From Sorex araneus (Eukaryota; Chordata; Mammalia; Eulipotyphla; Soricidae): a stretch of DNA of 64,000 bases. Shown in pieces: positions 11,605 through 23,385 of this stretch; position 1 is the stretch's first letter; every line of letters starts with the position of its first letter. Location: NCBI RefSeq assembly GCF_027595985.1, contig NC_073303.1, positions 27,537,347 through 27,601,346 on the forward strand. The letters are read 5' to 3'. The translations under genes were made by a program, and so were the position numbers. The notes under the pieces were generated by a model that saw nothing but the letters and a program-made list of their open reading frames with translations, was not told the origin of the DNA and did not search any database.

Positions 11605-12650
11605 CTTTTTATTGAGTCACTGTGAGGTACAGTAACAAGGCTTCCAGGTTTGAGCTTTGATCATTCAGTCACCAAACACCCATCCCTTCCTTCACCAGTG
11701 CACATTTTCCACAACCAAAGTCCCCAGTACCGCCCCCCCCACCGCCCTCATTCCACACCTTTTCATCCCTGTGTGGCAGGCGATTTGCACAAGACTTTCT
11801 TTCTCTACTTTGGTTGCCTTCGATACTTTGAGCCCAGTCCCTTCACCACTCATACCTGCCGAAAAGGCAATGCTAGACAATGTGTTTTGTATTGCTTGTT
11901 ATGGATACAATATAATGTTGCATAGCCGCAAGAGCTGCCATGTGCTCTAGGAATTCTAAAATTTTAATAATTAGGGTCTGGAGAGATTGCAGCAGCAAGT
12001 TGTTGGGTTCGAGATTCGTGTGTGTGTCTTTGGATCATGTGGGAGCTTAAGAAGACGGTGGCCGTATGTGGGCGTCATCTCAGAGTCCCATGGGGCGGGG
12101 TAGGGGGAAGGAGAAGGGCCAACTCCTCCCCTGTCCCTTGAGGCTTGGCATTTGCCACCACCACCACCACTCCATACCTGGAGCTTTCGCTGAGTTCTAG
12201 AAGATGGCGGCCACCGGGATTCCTAGGGGCATTCGGGGGGATGGCACCTACCCCTGTATGGAGTGGCCCGGCAAAAGTGAGCCCAGTAACTATACTGGAG
12301 GCTGAAAACTTCCACACTCCACAATCGCCACCATGCTCCCAGCCAGACTCCACTGTTTGGGACAAGCCTCACCCAAATATTAATCTGCTGAAAACTCAGG
12401 TGTGTGGAGTTTGCAAATGAAATCCCCAGGCTTTCACAGAGTTGGGGATGGGCTACCTCCCCACATCTCCCTGTGCTTCCAGAAGCCCCAGCAGTCACAC
12501 GCACACCCCAAAACTGCCACCCAGTTAAAAATTTATCTCCAGCTGTATCATCCTGTTAAAAGTTTTGGACTTCCTGGAGCACGTTCACAGCTGCCCAGCA
12601 TCTCAAACTCTACAATACTGATAAACCAGGAGTAGCACACCAGATTGGAT
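11605..12650 (-). mobile_element. LINE-1-like 3' module followed by repeat X
   Basis: 11605-11960 is the inverse of the 2540-2825 module. 11975-12650 contains a sequence homologous, in reverse, to 19545-19960 (shared TCAGCAGATTAATAT and AACAGTGGAGTC). The association of both parts here and at 19175-19960 suggests one longer element. Confidence 0.5.
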
Positions 12651-12869
12651 AGGATGTGCGGTAGAAATTAACCAATCTCAACTAACAAAACATAAACACA
12701 GAAGACTTACCCCACAACATTTTAGTAATCTCTTATGCAAGGACTTAATAGCTCCGTGGTGAGATAACAATCTTCACTAACTTTCTTCTAAGGAAACACG
12801 TTTTGATCATTCTGTTAGCAAAATATTGATAACAAGCAATATAAAATAAATTATTGAGGACCTGCTATA

Positions 12870-13050
12870 AGGGCAGGTTTAAGGGGCAGTTGGGAAATTG
12901 GAGAGAATGGTGGAGGGACGGTATAATGGTGGTGGGATTGGTGTTGGAATATTGAATGCCTGTAACAAACCATTATGAAACCACATAATGTTTTATGTGG
13001 TTTATAAACCACAAAGTTTATATAAACTGTAAGGGGAAAATAAATTTTTA
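12870..13050 (+). mobile_element. LINE-1-like 3' module
   Basis: GGGCAGTTGGGAAATTGG ... GGTGGGATTGGTGTTGGAA with an A/T-rich tail. Truncated copy of the module at 2540. Confidence 0.55.
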
Positions 13051-13374
13051 AAAAATATTTCTTAAAAAGAACTGGAAATTTTAGCCTGCACCTTTTGGTC
13101 TGGATTCCACCAGTAATCCTGATGTTATTTTTTGCAGGGAACCTCAATTCCCTTGCTACTTGGTGCTTTTCCAGTACTTATGGCAAAGCCCTAACTCTCA
13201 GCTAACTCTGCCATGGCCCTTATGTGGCTGAACAGGTGCAGAGAGAAAGAAAACCCCAAGATTTGCTGGCTAGTTTCACTTCGAATTTATAGTAAACTTC
13301 AAGCGAGATCTCAATGCTCATGACAATCACACCGCGTACTTCCTTAGTTAATTGCTACCATCCCTGGGAAATAA

Positions 13375-13530
13375 AGAGGTGGTTCAAAGGACTGGAGCAC
13401 GTGTCTGGCATGTGGAAGCCGGCATTCATCTCCAGCACCACATGCTCATCAAATACTGTGTGGTCCCCCTGGGGAGCACCATTAGGAGTGACCTCTGGTC
13501 CCTGAATCAAACAGGCAAAAAAAAAAAATG
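13375..13530 (+). mobile_element. Degenerate SINE
   Basis: Recognisable body and A tail, head strongly diverged. Confidence 0.5.
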
Positions 13531-13678
13531 ATTCTATCCCTGGAATGTGAAGACCCCAGTGAGTTTACAAAGACCTTATTATAAAAAAAAATACATAACC
13601 ACTGCCAATTATGTAGGTGTCTATGTTCACAACCTCTATTTCTATATGTCCTTTTTTCTTCTTAAAAAAAAAAAAATC

Positions 13679-14038
13679 GGGGCTGGAGTGATAGCACAGT
13701 GGGTAGGGCATTTGCCTTGCATGGGGCCAACTCAGGATCAATTCCCAGCATCCCATATGAACAACCTGATATTAATTTTTTTTTCTTTTTGGGTCACACC
13801 CGGCGATGGACAGGGGTTACTCCTGGATTTGCACTCAGGAATAACTCCTGACTGTGCTCAGGGGACCATATGGGATGCTGGGAATTGAACCCAGGTCAGC
13901 CGCGTCCAAGGCAAACGCCCTACCTGCTGTGCTATTGCTCTAGCCCCAGCATCCCATATGGTCCCCGAGCACTGCCGGGAATAATTCCTGAGTGCATGAG
14001 CCAGGAGTAACTCCTGGGTGTGACACACAAAAAAATAA
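13679..14038. mobile_element. Nested SINEs: minus copy inside plus copy
   Basis: Host plus copy 13679-13759 and 13948-14038. Guest minus copy 13760-13947. The duplicated host sequence AGCATCCCATATG (13747-13759, 13948-13960) marks the insertion. The guest tail carries about 15 non-A bases (13760-13774). Confidence 0.88.
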
Positions 14039-14169
14039 AATTTAGGACACACAGACTGGCTCTGTGTTCAGGGATCATTCCTGGCAGTGCTCAGGTAAGT
14101 TGGTAAGAACACTGTAAGAATTCTGTGCTAGTTCTCCAGGCCTTTACGTTCTTGTATTCTCCTTTTCTT

Positions 14170-14310
14170 TTTCTTTTTGTCTTTGGGTCACACCTGGCTG
14201 TACTCGGGGCTTACTCCTGGCTCTACGCTCAGGGATCACTCCTGGCAACCCAGCTCAGCTGCATGCAAGGCAAGCACCCTACCCACTCACTATACCGTCT
14301 CTCCAGACCC
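14170..14310 (-). mobile_element. Older SINE copy, body shortened
   Basis: Lacks the middle of the body (CTGGCAACCCAGCTCAGC join). Confidence 0.7.
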
Positions 14311-14340
14311 TATATGTTCTTTTCTTAAAACTGATTTGCC

Positions 14341-14511
14341 AGGGCTGGAGCAATAGCACAGCGGTAGGGCATTTGCATTGCACGCGGCCGACCCGGGTCA
14401 TCCCATATGGTCCCCTGAGCACTGCCGGGGTAATTCCTGAGTGCAGAGCCAGGAGTAACCCCTGTGCAATGCCAGGTGTGGCCCCAAAAGAAAAAAAAAA
14501 AACCAACAACC
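14341..14511 (+). mobile_element. SOR-like SINE
   Basis: Duplication CTGATTTGCC (14331-14340, 14512-14521). Seven bases missing around the B box (CCCGGGTCATCCC). Confidence 0.92.
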
Positions 14512-14572
14512 TGATTTGCCTGGACACCAAATACTCAAAGTCAACAGAAACTGAAAACTGGTCTTTAGGGGT

Positions 14573-14750
14573 CTGGAGTGATAGCATAGCGGGGAGGGCA
14601 TTTGCCTTGCACGCGGCCGACCCAGGTTCAATTCCCAGCATCCCATATGGTCCCCTGAGCACCGCCAGGAGTAATTCCTGAGTGCAGAGCCAGGAGTAAC
14701 CCCTGTGCATAGCCGGGTGTGACCCAAAAAGCAAAAAATAAAAATTTTTT
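14573..14750 (+). mobile_element. SOR-like SINE
   Basis: Duplication AAAACTGGTCTTTA. Inserted only about 50 bp after the preceding copy, same orientation. Confidence 0.92.
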
Positions 14751-14769
14751 AAAAACTGGTCTTTAATCG

Positions 14770-14940
14770 GAAGCATATCATTGTAGAAGGGCTAAGGGGA
14801 TAAATCAGGATAGGGAGCAATGGGAAATGGTAGAGAAATGTTGCCCCTGGTGGAGGGTGTGCTATTAAAATGATTTTTGCATGAAACCCTACCACTATCA
14901 ATATTGTAAATCAGTGTCTAAAATAAAAATGCTTTAAAAG
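14770..14940 (+). mobile_element. Probable LINE-1-like 3' remnant
   Basis: GGTGGAGGGTGTGCTATTA ... AAAATAAAAATGC resembles the end of the 2540 module but is weaker. Confidence 0.35.
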
Positions 14941-14944
14941 GAGG

Positions 14945-15345
14945 GGAAAAATTGACTTGCCTGTTAACAGTTATGCAAATTCTCATCAGTTTTTCCTCCT
15001 CCTTCAGCACTGCCCATTCATTTCCCTTCTCCCAAGGTGGCAGAATAGAAAAACATACATCTGAATTTTCAAATAAAAGTACAATTTGAAATATGTTTTT
15101 GAAAGTAAAAGACCATAGTGATTGAGTAATGATTTAACAAGTCAGCTGGTTTCCAACGCTTTGCTTTCAGTGAAATTAAGAGACTATAATTGAGTTGTAA
15201 CTTTTGAATATCATTAAAAAGAAATTGGATGATAATTCACTACATGATATTTGACACATAATTCAGAAGTTCAAGGAAGTGCATCATTGCTATAATAAAA
15301 GTATTTCCACTACCATTCATTACTTATTTTCATGAATAAGAACTC
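14945..15345. other. Unassigned A/T-rich sequence
   Basis: Nothing recognised in this stretch. Confidence 0.4.
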
Positions 15346-15352
15346 TTTTGGG

Positions 15353-15893
15353 TGGGACTGGAGTGATAGCACAGCGGGTAGGGTGTTTGCCTTGCACACG
15401 GTCGACCCGGGTTCGAATCCCAGCATCCCATATGGTCCCCTGAGCACCGCCAGGAGTAATTACTGAGTGTAGAACCAGGAGTAACCCCTGTGCATTGCCG
15501 GGTGTGACCCAAAAAGCAATAAATAAATAAATAAATAAATAAATAAAAACTCTTTTTTTCTGTTTTGGTTTTGGGCCACACCTGGTAGTGCTCAGGGATC
15601 ATTCCTGCTGGAAGTTGGGGGACATTGGTACTGGGGTAAAACTCCAGTCAGCTCTGTGCAAGACCAGCGCCTTACCCATTGTATTATCTGTCCTCCATGA
15701 ATGAAAACTCTTTTTTTCTTTTTCTTTTTTTTGGGGTGCTACACCCAGCAATGCACAGGGGTCACTCCTGGCTCTGCACTTGCTCAGGAATTAACCCTGG
15801 CAGCGCTCAGGGGACCATATGGGATGCTGGGAATCAACCGGGGTCGGCTGCGTGCAAGGCAAACACCCTACCTGCTGTGCTATCGCTCCACCC
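15353..15893. mobile_element. Three SINEs and an (AAAT)n tail
   Basis: Plus young copy 15353-15547 ending in an (AAAT)n array (15515-15547), minus old copy 15553-15695, minus young copy 15712-15893. The flanking ATGAATAAGAACTC and ATGAATGAAAACTC are related. Confidence 0.8.
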
Positions 15894-16009
15894 TAAAATA
15901 TGGATTTAAGGAGGAAATAATGTGAAACATTCAACTGTTGAAGAACTTATATACTTATATACTTATATACTTTTTTATATACTTTTTTTTTATCATTTTG
16001 TCATCATTT

Positions 16010-16665
16010 TATCATATTACCACTGGAGGTGCTCAGGGGTTTCTCCTAACTCTGTGCTCAGGAATCACTCCTGGTAGTGCTCAAAGGACCATATGTGGAG
16101 CCTAGTGATCAAAATTAGGTTGGCTGCATGTAAAGTTCCTTATCCACTTTAGCATTTCTCCAGTCCTGAGCCTGAGATTTTAGAAATCTCAGATATCATC
16201 ACATAAAATACATCTGGAAATGACACAGAAGTGTCTCTATGTCTTTAGTCCATTCTTATTTTGTAATTCCTATCACAATATATTCATCTTTTTTTTTTTT
16301 TTTTTTGGTTGTTAGGTCAAACCCAGCGATGCACCGGGGTTACTCCTGGCTCTGCACTCAGGAATTACTGCTGGCAGTGCTCAGGGGATCATATAAAATG
16401 CTGGGAATCGAATCCGGGTCAGCCTTGCACAAGGCAAACGCCCTACCTGCTGTGCTATCACTCCAGCCCCTCAATATATCCATCTTTGAGGCTGGAGTGA
16501 TAGTACAGTGGGAAGGGCACCCGCCTTGCATGCACCCAGCTGAGATTTGATCCCTGGCATCCCATGCAGTCCCGATTACCACAGGAATAATTCCTGAGTA
16601 CAGAGCCAGGAGTAAGCCCTGAGCCCTGCTGGGTGTAAGCCCCCCACACCACTCAAAAAAGTACC
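16010..16665. mobile_element. Three SINEs
   Basis: Minus old 16010-16175; minus young 16289-16470 with duplication CAATATATTCATCT / CAATATATCCATCT; plus old 16487-16665. Confidence 0.82.
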
Positions 16666-16669
16666 TTCT

Positions 16670-17195
16670 CTCCATCCCACATCCCTATCACATCATGCTG
16701 CATCTCTCCTTTGCTTCGTGGAGAATGCTTTTAAAGAACTGGTTGTAGTCTTACTCGCCTACCTCTCTCCCTCTTGTGCAGGGGTTCTCGAACTCTTTCC
16801 TAGGATTCTAGGAGGTCTGCAACTCTCTTACAAACAAGATGCAGCGTTAGCGGGCAGGATTTCTGCAGCTGGATCAGGAAAGGTGGAGCAGCTGCTGCCT
16901 TGCTACCGAGCCTCTTGCCTTCCAGCCTAGAGCACCCCGGAAACATTCTAACTGTCCCCACATGGGCCGGTGCTTTGGGGCCGGGGACACTTGCAGCTCT
17001 TCTGGCCGACGGCGCTGCAGCTGCAGGCCAGGCTCAACTGTCAGGCTCAGCTCCCGCCTCCAGGGATCCCCACAGCTCTCCCCTCTGAGGACCCAGAGAA
17101 ACGGAGCAAAGCCCACCTCTCCTCACTGGGTCCCTTCTGAAATCTCGGTACAGTCTTCTAGGAGTGTCTCAAAGCGGCTGTTTTAGGAACTCAGA
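16670..17195. other. Unassigned, moderately GC-rich
   Basis: No repeat or homologous protein recognised. Short open frames only. Confidence 0.35.
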
Positions 17196-17199
17196 GTGG

Positions 17200-17778
17200 C
17201 CGGGTTCTAGAGCATGTCGCATGGCTAACGCTCTGGGTTTGGTCCCTGATCCCACACAGCACACCCCCCCATTAAGACCAGTGCAGCCCCGCAGAGGTCT
17301 GGCAGGCTGACACATGCTTTACACGCCGGAGCCTCCGGTTCACTCCCCAACACCTCAAGCACCACTGGGAGTGCCCTGAGCACAGAGCTGAGAGTAGTCG
17401 TGAGCACTGCTGGGTGTGGCCTCAGCCTCCCTCCCCCTAATAAAAGAATAAAATAAAATAAAATAGTTTATTTTTGGTTTGGGGGCCATATCTGGCAGTG
17501 CTCAGGCTCTGTTCTCAGGAATCACTCCTCATGGGATTCAGCACCGTGTGTGGTGTCAGGATCGAACCCAGGTCAGCTGCGCGCAGAGCAAGAGCCCTAC
17601 CTGCTATTCTATCTCTCCAGCTTTGTTCTTTTTTTTGTTTGCTTGGGCCACACCTGGCAATGCTCGGGGGTTACTCCTGATGGTACTTAGGGGACCACAT
17701 GAGATGCTGAGGAGAGAACCTGGCTCAGCTCTGTGCAAGGCAAATACTCTACCTGCTGTATTATGGTTGTCTGGCCCT
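17200..17778. mobile_element. Four old SINE copies
   Basis: Plus fragment 17200-17270, plus 17290-17455, minus 17470-17622, minus 17628-17778. Confidence 0.65.
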
Positions 17779-17913
17779 GTCACCAAATTAGTTGAACTTC
17801 AGTTGGTAAGTCACAATCTTACCAGGCCCAGGAGCTGACCTTCCACCTAGAGATCCAGAATAACTCGGGTGGGTCCAGCCTGCATTGCTCTCTATTGGCA
17901 AGGCACAGAATTT

Positions 17914-18107
17914 TATTATTTTTTTAATTAAATTTAAGTTTTTTGCTTTTTGGGTCACACCCAGTGACGATCAGGGGTTACTTCTGGCTCTGCACTCAGC
18001 AATTACTCCTGGTGGTGCTTGGGGGACCATATGGAATCTGGGGATTAAAGCCAGGTCAGCCGCATGCAAGGCAAATGCCCTACCCACTGTACGATCGCTC
18101 CAGCCCC
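17914..18107 (-). mobile_element. SOR-like SINE
   Basis: Duplication AAGGCACAGAATTTTA (16 bp) on both sides. Confidence 0.93.
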
Positions 18108-18227
18108 AAGGCACAGAATTTTAGGCTGTAAAGTTCGATGCACCTTAGCTGGATGAGATCACTTCGTTCCCAACATGCATTCACATTACAATGGATGATA
18201 AGCTGATTATGCCAAAGGCTCAGAACT

Positions 18228-18570
18228 GGGGGCCGAAGAAGAGATAGTACAGTGGGTAGAGAACTTGCATGTGGCTGACCTGTGTTTGATCCCCAGCTTC
18301 CCACACTGCCAGGAGTGATCCCTAAACTCAGAGCTAGGAGTAACCCCTAAGCATTGCCAGGTGTGGCCCAAGAACAAACAAAAAAACCAAAGAGTCAGAG
18401 CTTCTCTGCCAGGGAAGAGGCTCCAGTGGTAGTGCTCATGCCCTGCACAGTCGAGGCCCTGGGTTTGATTTTTGGCACCACAGGCCTCCTCCCAGAACAC
18501 TGGGTGTCATCCTGGTGCTGCCATCCTCCCACCCAGCATCTTCAGGAGTGAGCACCACAAGAGAAAAAAA
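18228..18570 (+). mobile_element. Old SINE and degenerate relative
   Basis: 18228-18385 is clear; 18395-18570 keeps only scattered SINE words. It ends 140 bp before the SMIM40 ATG. Confidence 0.6.
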
Positions 18571-18709
18571 AAGTGATGCAAAGGGTTTAGAGGCTGTCTC
18601 TCCACTTGGATGGGAATTAGGGTCAAGCCATCGTGCCTATAATCCCGGTGTTGCTGTGCCAACGGTTCTCTCAGCCTGCCTGAGCCAAACAGTTGTCGGA
18701 AGGTGGAGG

Positions 18710-18949
18710 ATGGCGGAGGAGGGAGGGGTTGAGGAAGAGGACGTGTTCTTAGCCTTTGCTCGGGGTCCCTCTCCTCCCCGAGGTCCTTTGCGACGGGCCT
18801 TGGACCAGGCCTTCTTAATCTTCCTGGTCCTCGTCTTCACACTCCTGACGTTGGATGCAGTTTATCGGCTGCTGGGGCTGCTTCCATGGACCAAGTTTGG
18901 GAACTGGCTCCTAGAAACACCTTGGCAGGAGGAGGAGTTGGAACTGTGA
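18710..18949 (+). CDS. SMIM40: Small integral membrane protein 40
   Basis: A 79-residue single-exon reading frame starting MAEEGGVEEEDVFLAF and ending EEELEL. Residues about 34-58 form one hydrophobic segment (LIFLVLVFTLLTLDAVYRLL), flanked by an acidic N-terminus, a basic RGPLRRAL stretch just before the membrane segment and an acidic C-terminus. I recognise it as SMIM40 from memory of the human protein (same length and architecture) and from its place beside DAXX. The first ATG of this module was chosen; a longer open frame upstream adds non-conserved sequence. Function is unknown; a single-pass membrane protein is inferred. A possible 5' splice acceptor (CAAACAG) lies about 19 bases before the ATG. 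It is a unique island between SINE-rich stretches. Confidence 0.85.
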   Translation: MAEEGGVEEEDVFLAFARGPSPPRGPLRRALDQAFLIFLVLVFTLLTLDAVYRLLGLLPWTKFGNWLLETPWQEEELEL

Positions 18950-19174
18950 CCCCCATCCCTACAGGCACCTTCTTTCCCTGCCACACAGGTGAGGGGAAGA
19001 CAAAAAAGAAATGGGGGGGGGGGAATGGGACTTTTGGGGCCTGTGAAAGGTACATGGACACTGGGGTGAGGGTGTGCTTAGAGCTCTGTACTTAAGTTCC
19101 TGTGCTGGCTAGGGACGGGGAAGAGGACCTGAAGGGCTGGAGTGCATGCTTAAACAGAGCAGCCGTTCTCAACT

Positions 19175-19960
19175 TTGTTTTCAATCGAATCACTGTGAGA
19201 TAGACCATTACAAGACTGTTCATGACTAGGTTTCAGTCATGCAGTGTTCCAACACCCATATCCCTCCACCAGTGTACGTTTCCCACCACCACTGTCCCCA
19301 GTTGCCCTCCCACCACCCTTCAGCCTGCCACTATGGCAGGCACTTTGCTTCTCTCTCTCCTTTTGTGCGTTATGGTTTGCAAGACAGGTACTAAGAGGTC
19401 ATCATGTTTGTTCAGGGAGTTCAGTATTTTTATCAGGAAGATGTAGGGAGAGCAGCTTTTTTTAGCTGGGTTTGGGGTGTGGATGTGACTGCTGGGACTT
19501 CCAGAAGTACAGGGAGGTGAGGGGAGGTAGCCCACCCGGAGTCTGAGAAATCCTGGCGATTTCTGTCACAAAACCCGCATATCTAAATTTTCAGCAGATT
19601 AATATCTTGGTGAGGTCCATCCCAAAACAGTGGAGTCCAGCCAGGGGCAATGCAGTGATTTTGCATTGTGGGGGGAAGAGGGTGCTGGGGACTTTGTTTG
19701 GGTGGGCACTGGGCTAACTGCCTCCCTTCAATCTACCCTGGTTGATTCAGCCATGCATGGGTCCGAGAAGATTTACTGCATCTCTCTGATCTCTTTCGAT
19801 ATTTATTTATGACTCTCTAGAATAAGACCAATAAATGAGCTTGTATGGCAGAGCTGGAGATTGTGGGCATGGCTCCCACATACCTAAATTTTGGTGATTT
19901 AGTTTCTTAGAAAACTTGGTCCCGAGTTGTTGGAGTCTGGCCAGAGGCAAAGCAGCAACT
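19175..19960 (-). mobile_element. LINE-1-like 3' module and tandem repeat X
   Basis: 19175-19440 is the inverse 3' module. 19545-19960 holds two direct copies, about 300 bp apart, of a unit with CTAAATTTT ... GTGGAGTC/TTGGAGTC ... GGCAA. It is homologous to the inverted copy near 12300-12420. Confidence 0.5.
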
Positions 19961-20600
19961 TTGGAGCGTCAGGAAGTGAGAGGGCACCATCAGGCTGCTG
20001 CCCAGCGGGTCCAGGTTGACCTGCCTGTGGCACTGTGTCCTCTGGGCCCCAGTGGTGGTGGTGGTGGAAGAATACCGGCAGGGACCAGAACGAGGGCCAA
20101 GTGTCTACCATGTGCAGCTCAGGTGCTCTGGGTGGGCCAGAGCGACCAGTACAGCACAACCTTACTGGGAGCACATGCCCCCGGGCTCCCATCTGGTCTC
20201 CAGACAATGGGTGCTCAGGGAGATTTTCCCCCATCATACTCTGTGCACAGCACCATCAGCAAGGTCTGATCCCGGGAAGCAGGGGCGGCAGGGATGCCCT
20301 GCCAGCAGCGAGTCCCCCAGGCCGTCCAAGCCAGCCCCCCATGGTGGGAAACTGGGGCGTACCCTAAACTCTGGACCCATTCTCCATGGTGGTCACAGGT
20401 TGACCCCAAAGAGCACTATTCTTCATGCAAATATTCTGTTGCCACGACAGCCCACTGCCCAAAGTGCCAAGAGCTGCCGAAACTCCACCAGCTTCAACGC
20501 CTATGGCCACACTGCACCCACATTCACAAGCCCCACTCCAGGCCGGTGCTCCGTAGTGGAGGAGCCCCAAATTTAATCCCTGGCACCTCACTGTCCTCCA
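19961..20600. other. Unassigned GC-rich segment
   Basis: Contains a 186-codon open frame (20016-20576) with a GTGGTGGTG run. No domain recognised and all frames look equally protein-unlike. It could be the inner part of the adjoining repeat element or an old retrocopy. Confidence 0.35.
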
Positions 20601-20636
20601 AGAACCTTAACAGCTTTCCAAGAGTCTTTTGGTTTG

Positions 20637-20805
20637 GGGGTTGGAGCAATAGCACAGCAGGTAGGGCGTTTGCCTTGCATGCAGCCGACCCGGGTTCAAT
20701 TCCCAGCATCCCATATGGTCCCCTGAGCACCGCCAGGAGTGATTCCTGAGTGCATGAGCCAGGAGTAACCCCTGTGCATTGCCAGGTGTGACCCCCCCAA
20801 AAAAG
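20637..20805 (+). mobile_element. SOR-like SINE
   Basis: Duplication AGTCTTTTGGTTT. Confidence 0.92.
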
Positions 20806-21069
20806 CGAGTCTTTTGGTTTTGTGGTCCCAAATCTAAAACTAAACAAACCAGATTTCTGTACCTATTTGGGAAATAATTTTTGTTTGCCATTATTATTTT
20901 CTTTGGAGGGGTTTGACTTCCAAACTATGTTCAGGAGATGCTGGCATTTTCTCCCAGTGATTCTCAGCCAATAGGCAGGTTTCCAGGGGATCATGGGCGC
21001 CGGGGTCTGCAGGATAAAAGGCATGTAACCTTAACTCCTATATTGTCCCTCTGGTCTCTCTGGAAAACG

Positions 21070-21912
21070 CTTTTTTTTTTTTTTTGTGGGTGTGGGGGAC
21101 CACACCTGTGATACTCAGGGGTTACTCTTGGCTCTGTGCTCAGGAATTACTCCTGGCAGTGCTCAGGGGACCATATGAGATGCCAGGAATTAAACCCAAG
21201 TTGGTTGCATGCAAGGCCTTGCTCACTGTAAGGGTAAGGCTCTGGCCCTGGGAAATACTTTTTTTAAAAAAAAAATTGTATTCACATGTTAAAAAAAAAT
21301 TTTTTTTCAGGGCCAGAAAGATAGTACAGGGGTTAAGTTCCTAGCATCTCATATGGTCCCCTTAGCACTGTCAGGAGTCACTCCTGAAGTCAGTGCCCCT
21401 GGACACTATTGGGTGTAGCCCAGCCTACCCTGCTTAATGAAAATAAGGAAAATGGCAGAGAGAGTACAGCAGGTAAGGTACTGGCCTTGTATGCAGCCAA
21501 CCCAGTTTTTATCTCCAGTATCCTGTATATCCCAAACAAAAACCAAAATAAAACAAGAAACTACCATACATAGATAACCTCTTAATAACTGGAATCCATT
21601 CCTTGTCTTCTCTCATCACTCTGTTTTCTCCTTGAGTGCAAAAACCCAGGAGTAAGCCCTGAGCTTTACCAGGTATGGTGTCCCCTCCCACCAAAAAAAA
21701 AAAAAAAAAAAAAAACAAGACAAAACAACCATTCTGGGGCCAGAGATCTAGATAGTACAATGTGTAGGAAAATTGCCTTTCACACAGCTGAACCAGGTTC
21801 AATCCCAGATGCACCATATGGTCCCCTGAGCCCCTGCCGGAGTAATCCCTGCAAGCAGAGCCAGGAGAAAGCCCTGAGCATCACCAAGTGTGCCCCCTCT
21901 GTCCCAAAATAT
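21070..21912. mobile_element. SINE cluster
   Basis: Minus 21070-21250; plus 21312-21430 lacking part of the head; plus 21445-21715 interrupted by about 100 bp of other DNA; plus 21737-21912. Confidence 0.7.
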
Positions 21913-22009
21913 CAAACCAAGGTCTCATTCGTGCAAGACTTGCAGATAACTGCTGAATCACATCAACAGTGCAACTCTATATTTAAGTTGCTAAAAACAA
22001 AACTAGACT

Positions 22010-22890
22010 TTTTTCTGTTTTTTTTTGGGGGGGCGGGGGTGGAGGGGTGGGGGAAATTTGGGCAACACTCAGCTGTGCACAGCGCTCACTCCTATCTCTG
22101 CACTCAGAGATCACTCCTGATGGTCTCATATAAGGTGCGGGGATTAAACCTGGGTTGGCTGCAGCTTAACTTCTGCATGATCTCTCTGGCCCCTGAGACT
22201 TTTTAATTTTTTTTATTTATTTATTTTTTTTGCTTTTTGGGTCATACCTGGCAATGCACAGGGGTTAATCCTGGCTCTGCACTCAGGAATTACCCCTGGC
22301 GGTGCTCAGGAGACCATATGGGATGCTGGGAATCGAACCCGGGTCGGCCGCGTGTGAGGCAAACGCCCTACCCGCTGTGCTATCGCTCCAGCCCCCATGA
22401 GACTTTTTTAAAGCCAGGGATTGAACTCAGAGCTTCATGCAAGCAAGACAAAGCTTTACTGCCAAAAGCAACATTTTATGAGCTAGTCAATGTGGAATTT
22501 ATGAAATCTTCATGAAAGAAATAGGCTACACATCTTTCCTTTTTTTTGAGGGCTGGGGGTGTTTGGGTCAAACCCAGCGATGTTCAGGAATTAGTCCTAG
22601 CTTTGCACTGATGAATCACTTCTGGCAGTGCACAGGAGATCATATGGGATGCCAGGGATTGAACTCAGGTTGGCCATATGCAAGGCAAACACCCTAACTG
22701 CTGTACTATCACTCCGATCTCTACACAGCTTTTTTTTTTTTTCTTTTTGGGTCATACCCAGTGATGCTCAGGGGTTACTCCTGGCTCTGTGCTCAGGAAT
22801 TACCTCCTCGTGGTGCTTGGGGTCCCTATGGGATGCCGGGGATTGAACGCAGGTCAGCCACGGGCAAGGCAAATGCCCTACTCCGGTCCC
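22010..22890 (-). mobile_element. Four minus-strand SINEs in a row
   Basis: 22010-22195 (old), 22207-22396 (young, duplication TGAGACTTTTTAA), 22535-22725 and 22730-22890. A head fragment at 22400-22455 is also minus. Confidence 0.8.
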
Positions 22891-23214
22891 TGCACATCTC
22901 TTAGGACAAGATTGTTTTCAGGAGATTTCATGACAGGTAATTATACTTTCAACCTTTTTTTTTTTTTTTTTTAAGAGTGAAAGAGTACAGTATAAGGAGA
23001 AAGAACCTCTACTGCAGGTATTTACGCAGGAGATCAAGTTTGAGAAAATTAAAACCTGGAAATGTTATCTCTCAAGTCTGAGTCCCCTTCAGGGAGTTTT
23101 TTCGTTCCCCAGTTTAACACTGAGGCTTAGGTGAGTGGCACGAAGTGGTTTGGGTTCCTTCCTAAGAGCGAGGGTCTGTGGATATGGGGCTCTGATTTAA
23201 GGAACTCTGCAATC

Positions 23215-23385
23215 TTTTTTTGGGGGGGGCATCGGGAGGGGATTACACCTGGCTTACTGCTGACTATACCCAGAGATCACTCCTGGTGGTGCTTGGGGGA
23301 CTATATGGAGTGCCGGGGACTGAGCCAGGGTTGGTGGTGTGCAAAGCAAGCTCTCTACCCGCTGTACTATCACACTAGTCGGGAG
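23215..23385 (-). mobile_element. Old SINE copy
   Basis: Last SINE before the repeat-poor DAXX/ZBTB22/TAPBP core. Confidence 0.75.

Noticed and set aside
18515-18709. 65-residue N-terminal extension of SMIM40
   Set aside because: It runs through degenerate SINE sequence; the conserved protein starts at 18710.
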